A DNA stretch of 6,329 bases from a bacterium (GTDB taxonomy: Bacteria > Armatimonadota > Fimbriimonadia > Fimbriimonadales > GBS-DC), in NCBI GenBank assembly GCA_029335935.2, contig JARJMV020000235.1:1-6329 (forward strand), written 5' to 3'. Positions 1-5,488 of the stretch are shown piece after piece. The first letter of the stretch is position 1. Every line of letters starts with the position of its first letter. The translations under genes and the position numbers were made by a program. The notes below the pieces were generated by a model that was given only the letters and a program-made list of their open reading frames with translations, had not been told where the DNA came from and did no database searches.

Positions 1-734
1 CGCTCCGCCGCCGAGATGAACGGTGAGCCTTTCTGGCGCTTGTACTCCTCCAGCGCGCGTTCGTATTCCTTCTCCAGTATCTCAGGCAGTTGCATAATCC
101 CCTCCAGTAGTTCATCTAAGCGTGCGACGACCCATTCATTATACCCGCGCTCACGCGCCAATATCGCTAACTGTTTACGCGCCTCGAGGCGCAGGTTCAT
201 ATCGTTGCGTGTCTCGCGCGCCTTGAAAAAAGCCAGCAGCATCAGCGCGGCAGGATTGTGGCTTTGCTCTAACTGCTCGCGGTCAAGGTCAAGGAGCTTG
301 ATTACCCGATACTTGTAGCGCAACTCGCACCCGCCAAAGGTGTATTCGTAAGTGTCGGGTCGCCAGTTCGGATGCTCGTCTACCAGCACGGCGAAGCTGA
401 TAATCGGCAGGTCATACTCCAGAAACAGGCGCGCCATATAGCGAAACATGCGCTTCGGATAGTCACGCTCGCGCTGCAGTTGAATCTCGATATGTATCAA
501 CAGCAGACGCTCCTCGCCTGTTTTCAAGTAGACCTTGAAGAGGCAGTCGACATACAAGCGTCGGCTGCGTGGCGAGGGAGGCAGCAACTCTTTGTCGATG
601 AACTCTACCCCGCGCGACCAGTCGATGAGCGCGTGGACATCGGGCGCGGTCAGCTCCAGAAACTCCGCCAAGAACTGCCGCAAGAACCATTTCCACCAAA
701 GGTCAAATAGCTGAGGGTGTAGGTCGATCTCCAT
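1..734 (-). CDS. Rpn/YhgA-like PD-(D/E)XK nuclease, transposase-related (C-terminus off window)
   Basis: An open frame of 244 codons runs from an ATG at 734 off the left edge without a stop. The protein starts MEIDLHPQLFDLWWKW and keeps the order of the Rpn / putative transposase family common in cyanobacteria and other environmental bacteria: an aromatic-rich N-terminus, IDWSRGVEFIDKEL (residues 37-50), YVDCLFKVYLK (61-71), LLIHIEIQ (78-85), then MFRYMARLFLEYDLPI and AVLVDEHPNWRPDTYEY. The likely nuclease site is D63 followed by E83-x-Q85, the ExQ form of the PD-(D/E)XK core, with E49 as a possible further acidic residue. Known members (RpnA group) are Mg-dependent DNA endonucleases that promote RecA-independent recombination; many are uncharacterised. 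Residues 190-244 are helical and charged. Family members are usually about 280-330 residues, so perhaps 40-80 are missing. Family assignment is firm; activity is inferred. Confidence 0.85.
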   Translation of the reverse strand, partial: MEIDLHPQLFDLWWKWFLRQFLAEFLELTAPDVHALIDWSRGVEFIDKELLPPSPRSRRLYVDCLFKVYLKTGEERLLLIHIEIQLQRERDYPKRMFRYMARLFLEYDLPIISFAVLVDEHPNWRPDTYEYTFGGCELRYKYRVIKLLDLDREQLEQSHNPAALMLLAFFKARETRNDMNLRLEARKQLAILARERGYNEWVVARLDELLEGIMQLPEILEKEYERALEEYKRQKGSPFISAAE

Positions 735-741
735 GGGCGTC

Positions 742-747
742 TTTATA
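742..747 (-). promoter_or_regulatory. -10-like box for the Rpn-like nuclease gene
   Basis: On the minus strand TATAAA ends 7 bases before the ATG at 734. Transcription from such a box would start at or very near the ATG, giving a leaderless message, and there is no Shine-Dalgarno sequence in the gap. The only -35-like hexamer (TTGCAG, 768-773 minus) is 20 bp away, which is too far for a good sigma-70 promoter, so the call rests on the -10 box and its position. Confidence 0.45.
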
Positions 748-782
748 CGAGGCAAACTCGGCGTTTCCTGCAAGTGAATGGG

Positions 783-788
783 TACTAT
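783..788 (+). promoter_or_regulatory. -10-like box for the aminopeptidase gene
   Basis: TACTAT lies 6 bases before the ATG at 795, followed by an AT-rich TGTAAT. This fits a -10 element with the transcript starting at the start codon. No ribosome-binding sequence precedes 795, and no good -35 lies 16-18 bp upstream. This spacing supports the ATG at 795 over the in-frame GTG at 774, which would place the promoter box inside the coding region. Confidence 0.45.
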
Positions 789-794
789 TGTAAT

Positions 795-2102
795 ATGCGA
801 CGCGCCTCTACGGTATGGACTGCAGTGTTCGTTTTGCTGTTGGGCTGCTTGTATGCGATTGGCGAGACGCCCACTCTGTGGGGTATTCCGCTCGGTGAGT
901 ATGCGCAGCGACGCGCTCAGCTGGGTCAGATGTTGGAGAGCGACCAGATTGCCATCCTCGCCAGCGAGAGCGGCCCGCCCACGCGCACTCGCTTCCGCCA
1001 AGAGAGCAACTTCATGTATCTGACGGGGCTGGAAGCGATGAACAGCGTGCTGGTCGTTCTGCCTGCGGATAGCCCGCTGGGGAGCGACGCCGTGCTGTTT
1101 CTGCCACGCCAGTCGCGTGTATCGCGCCTGTTTGAAGGTCCTCTCCCCGAACCGAACGAGCAAACGCGCCGCGAGTCGGGGATTGCAGACATTCGTGAGC
1201 GGAGCGAGTTGCGCGAGTTTTTAGCGGAGGCGCTGCGTCATCATCCGCGCGTGGCGGTGAACCGACCTGCCCGCGCCGTGCTGACCGACGCCATCCGTGA
1301 GGCGAACCCAGAAGCCCAAGTGTCAAGCGTGGAGGGGTTCCTCGCGCGGGTGCGCGTGGTCAAGTCCCCTGCCGAGCTCGAGATACTGCGCAAAGCGGTG
1401 CATGCCAGTATCGCAGGGCATCGCGCCCTCGCCGCGCGACTTGCGCCGGGCGTCTACGAATACGAACTGGAAGGCGTCGCCCAAGAAGCGTTCCGTCGCC
1501 ACGGCTCCGAGCGCGAGGGCTACCCGATGATTATCGGTTCAGGTCCGAATGCTTGCATCCTGCACTACAACGCCAACAAGCGGCGTGTGGGCGCAAACGA
1601 GCTCGTGCTGGTCGACATCGGCGCAGAGTACTCGTACTACACCGCCGACCTCACGCGCACCTATCCCTCATCGGGCAGGTTCACCCCACGCCAGCGCGAA
1701 CTCTATATCGCCGTGCTGGACGCCCTCAAATACGCCGAGCGCGAGGCGAAACCCGGCGTCACGCTGCGGCAGCTCCACCAGAAAGTTGTGGCGTTCTTCC
1801 GCAATCACAAACTCCGCGCCAAAGACGAGAACGGCGAAATGCAGACGCTCGACCGATTCTTCGTGCATGGGCTGTCGCATATGTTGGGCATGGATGTGCA
1901 TGACCTTGATACGAACGAACCACTGCGTCCCGGCATGGTGTTCACCATAGAGCCAGGCTTATACATCCCTGCGGAGGGCATCGGTATCCGCATCGAGGAC
2001 AACTCTGTGGTGACCGAGACAGGGGTGGAGAACCTCAGCCGCGCACTGCCCCGCGAACCAGGCGAGGTCGAGCGCATGGTGCGCGGCGCACGCCGACGCT
2101 GA
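795..2102 (+). CDS. pepP: Xaa-Pro aminopeptidase (M24B), probably exported
   Basis: Metallopeptidase that removes an N-terminal residue linked to proline. The 435 residues match the length of E. coli PepP (441). An AMP_N-type domain (about 35-190, with RQESNFMYLTG) precedes the pita-bread catalytic domain. All five expected metal ligands are present: D274 (VDIG), D285 (TADLTRT), H362 (HGLSH), E386 (TIEPG) and E401 (RIEDN). The helper histidines H257 (ILHYN), H358 and H369 are also present, with the first at the same spacing from the first Asp ligand as in E. coli. I chose the ATG at 795; an in-frame GTG at 774 would add seven residues. Residues 1-22 are two arginines followed by a hydrophobic run ending LLLGC, which resembles a signal peptide or loose lipobox with C18. 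Classic PepP is cytoplasmic, so this one may act outside the membrane. The cutA-like gene follows after 7 bp and is probably co-transcribed. Confidence 0.93.
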   Translation: MRRASTVWTAVFVLLLGCLYAIGETPTLWGIPLGEYAQRRAQLGQMLESDQIAILASESGPPTRTRFRQESNFMYLTGLEAMNSVLVVLPADSPLGSDAVLFLPRQSRVSRLFEGPLPEPNEQTRRESGIADIRERSELREFLAEALRHHPRVAVNRPARAVLTDAIREANPEAQVSSVEGFLARVRVVKSPAELEILRKAVHASIAGHRALAARLAPGVYEYELEGVAQEAFRRHGSEREGYPMIIGSGPNACILHYNANKRRVGANELVLVDIGAEYSYYTADLTRTYPSSGRFTPRQRELYIAVLDALKYAEREAKPGVTLRQLHQKVVAFFRNHKLRAKDENGEMQTLDRFFVHGLSHMLGMDVHDLDTNEPLRPGMVFTIEPGLYIPAEGIGIRIEDNSVVTETGVENLSRALPREPGEVERMVRGARRR

Positions 2103-2109
2103 ACTTGCG

Positions 2110-2427
2110 ATGCAACCGCCGCTGTCGCTCTACTACCTGACTTTCAGCCACGCGGATGAGGCGCAAGCGGTGGCACACGACCTGCTGCGCCAAAGAATCG
2201 CCCTCTGCACGAACTGGTTCCCCATCACCTGCGCCTACCTCTGGAACGGCGCGATACAGCAAGAGACCGAGACGGTGTTGATTGTTAAGGCGCGGGCAGG
2301 AGCGCGCGACGCTATCGAGCAGGTCGTGAAGGCACATATCGATTACACGCAGTTTATCGGCGAGTTGCCCTTGCGCAGCGTGAATATGCCCTTTGAACAG
2401 TGGTTCACGCAAGAGATTGGAGAGTAG
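2110..2427 (+). CDS. cutA: CutA1-like divalent-cation tolerance protein
   Basis: This 105-residue protein has the usual length of CutA1, a small trimeric, PII-like (ferredoxin-fold) cytoplasmic protein historically linked to copper and divalent-metal tolerance; its actual role is unsettled. Family features are visible in order: a first strand LYYLTFSHADEAQAVAHDLL, then ALCTNWFPITCAYLWNG (family pattern ACVN-x-P-x-x-S-x-Y-x-W-x-G), then ETETVLIVKA, and a C-terminal PFEQWFTQEI. C33 and C41 lie in the second block. The stretch normally reading HPYExPEI is replaced by HIDYTQFIGE, although the flanking His and the following LPL are kept without a length change. The start lies 7 bp after the aminopeptidase stop with no Shine-Dalgarno of its own, so translation is probably coupled. 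Family assignment is good, but the changed C-terminal motif leaves function open. Confidence 0.85.
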   Translation: MQPPLSLYYLTFSHADEAQAVAHDLLRQRIALCTNWFPITCAYLWNGAIQQETETVLIVKARAGARDAIEQVVKAHIDYTQFIGELPLRSVNMPFEQWFTQEIGE

Positions 2428-2431
2428 AATT

Positions 2432-2459
2432 TTGATTACTCTATCGGGTATGCTATAGG
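2432..2459 (+). promoter_or_regulatory. Sigma-70-type promoter candidate for ftsK
   Basis: TTGATT (2432-2437) and TATAGG (2454-2459) are 16 bp apart, and the second is preceded by TGC, an extended -10 signature. Transcription would start near 2466, giving a leader of about 46 bases before the ftsK ATG. TACAAT at 2461-2466 is an alternative -10 but lacks a matching -35. The region is markedly AT-richer than its surroundings. Confidence 0.5.
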
Positions 2460-2462
2460 GTA
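2441..2462 (+). repeat. 10-bp direct repeat overlapping the ftsK promoter
   Basis: CTATCGGGTA (2441-2450) and CTATAGGGTA (2453-2462) differ at one base and start 12 bp apart. The second copy covers the -10 candidate and the first lies in the spacer. Tandem copies about one helical turn apart are typical of protein-binding sites, so this may be an operator. Without other copies in the genome this is inference. Confidence 0.4.
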
Positions 2463-2467
2463 CAATC

Positions 2468-2498
2468 GGTTGTGCTGAGCAGGTCGCTTGACGCAACC
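2468..2498 (+). promoter_or_regulatory. Stem-loop in the ftsK leader
   Basis: GGTTGTG (2468-2474) pairs with CGCAACC (2492-2498), giving seven pairs with one G-U in RNA. After a C/A mismatch, a second stem of five pairs (2476-2480 with 2486-2490, two of them G-U) closes a five-base loop AGGTC. The hairpin would sit at the extreme 5' end of a transcript starting near 2466 and ends four bases before the ribosome-binding sequence. There is no U-run, so it is not an intrinsic terminator. It could stabilise the message or tune translation. Confidence 0.4.
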
Positions 2499-2501
2499 TC
2501 T

Positions 2502-2508
2502 GGGTGAG
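2502..2508 (+). promoter_or_regulatory. Ribosome-binding site fixing the ftsK start
   Basis: GGGTGAG contains GGTGA, complementary to the 16S 3' end, four bases before the ATG at 2512. The longer in-frame alternative from TTG at 2488 has no such sequence and would begin inside the leader hairpin, so 2512 is the better start. Confidence 0.55.
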
Positions 2509-2511
2509 AGC

Positions 2512-4758
2512 ATGGCGAGTTCGAAGCGGAAGAGCAGTAAACATCGAGGCAATGGGCGCGGGGTTCCTGAGCTGCCCAAGCCGCGCTCACAACAGTTTTA
2601 CGATCGGGTTGCGTTGCTGCTGACACTGCTGGGGCTAGTGGCGTTGGTGAGTTTGACTGTGCCCAACAGTGGCGTGGCGGGTGCCGCACTGCGCGATGCG
2701 TTGAGGCTCCTCTTTGGCAACGGGGCGTTCCTGTTGCCTGTGGTGCTGTGGTTGGTGGCAGGCGCGTTGGTGTTCGGCTACGGCAAGCTCGCGTTGCCCG
2801 AAGTGATTGGCGGCGGCATGATCGTGTTGCTCACCCTGCTGGGCTGGATGGCACAGCCGCACGAGTCGGGCGACTGGTTCCATGCCGACGCGCTACGCGC
2901 CACAGGGGGCTACTTGGGTGCGGTAATTGGCTATGTGTTGACGCTGTCGCTGGGTCAGGGGCGCACTGTGGTGTTGGGCGTGCTGCTGCTATTGGGATTG
3001 CTGATGCTGTTCAACCTGCCGTTAGCGCAGGCGGTGCGCGGTTTAGGCAAGGCGCTCTGGCTCAGTTGGCGCGGCGCCTCTACTGCAACGAAAGCTGTGG
3101 CGTCCGTCGCCTCCGAAACCGCTTCCAAAGCCACGCAGAGTGCGAAACGCAAGCCCAACCTGACCCCCTCACGACCCGCAGAGCGTACGGCCGTTAGCGA
3201 GAACCCACGCAATCACAGCGCACCTGCGCCCACGCACACCGCGACCAGCCCACGCGACCCCAGCGAACCATCCGAGCCAGCGACCGAGACGCGCCGCACG
3301 CGCACCGAACCACTACCCGGGCCCAGCGCGTCGGGCAACTACACCCTGCCCCCACTCTCGCTGCTCAAAGAGCCGCCGAACCCACCCAAACGCAACCAAG
3401 CGGAAATCAAAGAGAAAATCGCCAAGCTGGAAGAGACCCTCCAAGACTTCGGCATCGAGGCGAACGTGGCGGAGGTGGCGCACGGACCGACCGTCACACG
3501 CTACGAAATCCAGCTCGCGCCCGGCATCAAGGTCAATCGTGTGGTGAACTTAGCGGACAACTTGGCGATGTCGCTGGCGGCAATCGCCGTGCGCGTCGAA
3601 GCCCCTATTCCAGGTAAGAGCGCAATCGGCGTGGAGGTGCCCAACGACCATCCCCAAATCGTTGCCCTGCGCGAGGTGATGGAAGACGCCGAGTTCTGGA
3701 ACGCGCCGAGCTTGCTGACCGTCGCGCTGGGCAAAGATGTGGCGGGCACCCCCAAGTACGCCGACCTGTCGCGCATGCCCCACTTGCTGATTGGTGGCGC
3801 GACCAACTCTGGCAAGAGCATGTGCCTGCTCTCGCTGATTACTTGCTTACTGTTTCGCGCCACACCACGCGAGCTGCGCTTCGTGATGATAGACCCCAAG
3901 CGTGTGGAGCTGACCCTGTTTGATGGTATTCCGCACCTGATGTGCCCTGTTGTGCGCGATGTGAAGCTCGCTGCGGGCGCACTTCGCGCCGTGCTGAAAG
4001 AGATGGACAGACGCTACGACCTGTTCGCCAACGCGGGCGTGCGCAACATTCAAGGCTACAACGAACGCGCCTCCGAAGACGAGCGCCTGCCCTATGTGGT
4101 AGTGATTATCGACGAGCTTGCCGATTTGATGATGCAAGCCGCCTCGGAGGTAGAGACCTCCATCGCGCGCTTGGCGCAACTTGCCCGCGCGACGGGGATC
4201 CATCTCGTCATCGCCACACAACGCCCCTCCGTCGATGTCATCACAGGCACTATCAAGGCGAACATCGCCAGCCGCATCGCCTTTGCCGTCTCCAGTCAGG
4301 TGGATAGCCGCACGATTTTGGACATGGTAGGTGCGGAGCGGTTGCTGGGGCGCGGCGATATGCTTTATCTCCCCATCGACGCTTCCAAGCCCACGCGCAT
4401 TCAGGGCTGCTTCATCACAGAAGCCGAGATCGAAGCCGTCGCCGACTTCTGGCGTGCCCAAGAATCGCCCGTCTACCTACTCAATCCGACGGAGTTCGAT
4501 GTCCCCCTCAGTAGCGACTTTGACGACGACGAAGAGGAGGACGACCTCTATCCCGCCGCCGTGCGCTTGGTGGTCTCACACGGTCAGGCGTCTACCTCGA
4601 TGTTGCAGCGGCGGTTCAAGATTGGCTACGGGCGCGCCGCGCGTCTGCTGGATTTGATGGAGCGACGCGGCATCGTGGGGCCGTTGGACGGTGCGAAACC
4701 TCGCCAAGTGCTGGTGACCCGCGCCGAAGCCGAACAGATGCTCAAGCCCTACGAGTGA
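2512..4758 (+). CDS. ftsK: FtsK/SpoIIIE DNA translocase
   Basis: Septum-anchored ATPase that pumps chromosomal DNA and helps resolve dimers at division. The 748-residue protein has a basic N-terminus, four or five hydrophobic segments (about 33-50, 71-90, 98-114, 132-147, 152-168), a Pro/Ser/Thr-rich linker (about 170-280), and the motor from about 278 (LPPLSLL). The alpha part starts near 293 (KRNQAEIKEKIAKLEE). The RecA-like part has Walker A GGATNSGKS (428-436, K435), MIDPKRVELTLFDGIPHLM, Walker B VVVIIDE (D534, E535) and IATQRPSVDVITG. An acidic run (about 670-678) precedes the gamma winged helix (680-748) with RRFKIGYGRAARLLDLMERRGIVGP, close to SpoIIIE and expected to read polar-orienting octamers. 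Walker A has Asn where Gly is commonest; otherwise the motifs are complete. The gene has its own promoter candidate and ends 3 bp from the convergent cdd stop. Confidence 0.97.
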   Translation: MASSKRKSSKHRGNGRGVPELPKPRSQQFYDRVALLLTLLGLVALVSLTVPNSGVAGAALRDALRLLFGNGAFLLPVVLWLVAGALVFGYGKLALPEVIGGGMIVLLTLLGWMAQPHESGDWFHADALRATGGYLGAVIGYVLTLSLGQGRTVVLGVLLLLGLLMLFNLPLAQAVRGLGKALWLSWRGASTATKAVASVASETASKATQSAKRKPNLTPSRPAERTAVSENPRNHSAPAPTHTATSPRDPSEPSEPATETRRTRTEPLPGPSASGNYTLPPLSLLKEPPNPPKRNQAEIKEKIAKLEETLQDFGIEANVAEVAHGPTVTRYEIQLAPGIKVNRVVNLADNLAMSLAAIAVRVEAPIPGKSAIGVEVPNDHPQIVALREVMEDAEFWNAPSLLTVALGKDVAGTPKYADLSRMPHLLIGGATNSGKSMCLLSLITCLLFRATPRELRFVMIDPKRVELTLFDGIPHLMCPVVRDVKLAAGALRAVLKEMDRRYDLFANAGVRNIQGYNERASEDERLPYVVVIIDELADLMMQAASEVETSIARLAQLARATGIHLVIATQRPSVDVITGTIKANIASRIAFAVSSQVDSRTILDMVGAERLLGRGDMLYLPIDASKPTRIQGCFITEAEIEAVADFWRAQESPVYLLNPTEFDVPLSSDFDDDEEEDDLYPAAVRLVVSHGQASTSMLQRRFKIGYGRAARLLDLMERRGIVGPLDGAKPRQVLVTRAEAEQMLKPYE

Positions 4759-4761
4759 CGC

Positions 4762-5157
4762 CTACCGTCGGAACGGATGAGGCAACAGCTCTGTTAGCGT
4801 GTAGCGTTCCACAATCGCATCGGGCTTGACCACCCACACCGTGCAGGTTTCAGGGTTGGCGGCGAACTCCAGCAGCACTTGTCGGCATGCCCCGCAAGGG
4901 GTTCCACCGTCGGCGGTGCAAAGTGCAGCTGCTGTAATGTGCCGTGCGCCCGATGCAACGGCGTTGAACACGGCGACCCGCTCTGCGCAGACGCTCAACC
5001 CGTAGCTCGCGTTCTCCACATTGCAGCCCGCGACGATACGCCCGTCGTCGGTTAGCACTGCGGCGCCGACGGTGTAGCCTGAATAGGGCGCGTAGGCATG
5101 CTCACGCGCCTGTCGCGCCACTTGAATAAGCTGCTGCTCGATAGCCTCCAGATGCAT
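4762..5157 (-). CDS. cdd: Cytidine deaminase, small tetrameric type
   Basis: Converts cytidine and deoxycytidine to uridine and deoxyuridine plus ammonia in pyrimidine salvage. At 131 residues it matches the homotetrameric Bacillus-type enzyme rather than the roughly 295-residue E. coli dimer. Visible motifs are AYAPYSGYTVGAAVL (residues 21-35), the nucleoside-binding GCNVENASYG (44-53), and the zinc site: C57 with catalytic E59 in VCAER, then C88 and C91 in TPCGACRQ. The C-terminus YTLTELLPHPF is also typical. Its ATG directly abuts the TAG of the zinc-ribbon gene, with GGGGAAGG seven bases upstream as ribosome-binding site, so it is the third gene of a tight operon. Its stop is 3 bp from the ftsK stop on the other strand. 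Confidence 0.97.
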   Translation of the reverse strand: MHLEAIEQQLIQVARQAREHAYAPYSGYTVGAAVLTDDGRIVAGCNVENASYGLSVCAERVAVFNAVASGARHITAAALCTADGGTPCGACRQVLLEFAANPETCTVWVVKPDAIVERYTLTELLPHPFRR

Positions 5158-5487
5158 CTAATCGCCTTCCCCTGACGACTCCGCCGCAAGCTCCTCCTCA
5201 AACATCTCCTCCATCGTGTGGGGGTCTTCGTCCATCGCCGCGCTCATCTCGCGCATAAAGCGGCGCATGGTCTGGGGGTCTTCCGGATTACCTGCGAACT
5301 CCATGCTGTCGGCGAGGTCATCCAGCATCTGATCCTCGCTGCGCAGTCGCGCCACACGCGACACTAACCGCTTGGACTCGGTCGCGCCACAGATGGGGCA
5401 GACTTGGGGATTGTCGCGTTCGGCAATCCCCAACAGCTTCGAGAACCGTTTCCGACACTGCAGGCAACGGTACTCGTAGAGCGGCAT
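5158..5487 (-). CDS. FmdB-family zinc-ribbon protein
   Basis: A 109-residue protein starting MPLYEYRCLQC, the hallmark of the FmdB family of putative regulatory zinc ribbons. C8/C11 and C30/C33 form two CxxC knuckles that should bind one zinc; the ribbon covers about residues 1-42. The remainder (43-109) is a Met-, Asp- and Glu-rich helical tail with DPQTMRRFMREMS and DPHTMEEMFEEELAAE, which has a repeat-like character (D-P-x-T-M twice). Such tails occur in the long FmdB variants of several phyla. The name comes from a gene next to a methylotroph formamidase operon; no biochemical role is established for the family, and none can be assigned here. It starts 1 bp after the dehydrogenase stop with a strong ribosome-binding site, and its stop abuts cdd, so it is translated as part of that operon. 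Confidence 0.9.
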   Translation of the reverse strand: MPLYEYRCLQCRKRFSKLLGIAERDNPQVCPICGATESKRLVSRVARLRSEDQMLDDLADSMEFAGNPEDPQTMRRFMREMSAAMDEDPHTMEEMFEEELAAESSGEGD

Positions 5488-5488
5488 T

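Noticed and set aside
372..710. Plus-strand open frame of 112 codons
   Set aside because: It lies antisense to the Rpn-like nuclease, whose minus-strand protein shows clear family motifs; the plus-strand translation resembles nothing and has no ribosome-binding site.
774..794. Earlier GTG start for the aminopeptidase
   Set aside because: There is no ribosome-binding site, it would put the -10-like box inside the gene, and it adds seven residues before a good signal-peptide-like N-terminus.
2488..2511. Earlier TTG start for FtsK
   Set aside because: It lies within the leader hairpin without a ribosome-binding site, whereas the ATG at 2512 has GGTGA at a usable distance and begins a typical basic FtsK N-terminus.
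2035..2544. Minus-strand open frame of 169 codons opposite cutA and the ftsK leader
   Set aside because: It overlaps three well-supported features on the other strand and its translation is Arg/Leu-rich without family motifs, as expected of a GC-rich shadow frame.
3847..4461. Minus-strand open frame of 204 codons inside ftsK
   Set aside because: It is fully antisense to the conserved FtsK motor; the His/Gly-rich translation is a reverse reading of FtsK codons.
4765..4776. CCGT-CGGA-ACGG hairpin between ftsK and cdd
   Set aside because: Only four base pairs, inside the cdd coding end and without a U-run on either strand, so it does not qualify as a terminator.
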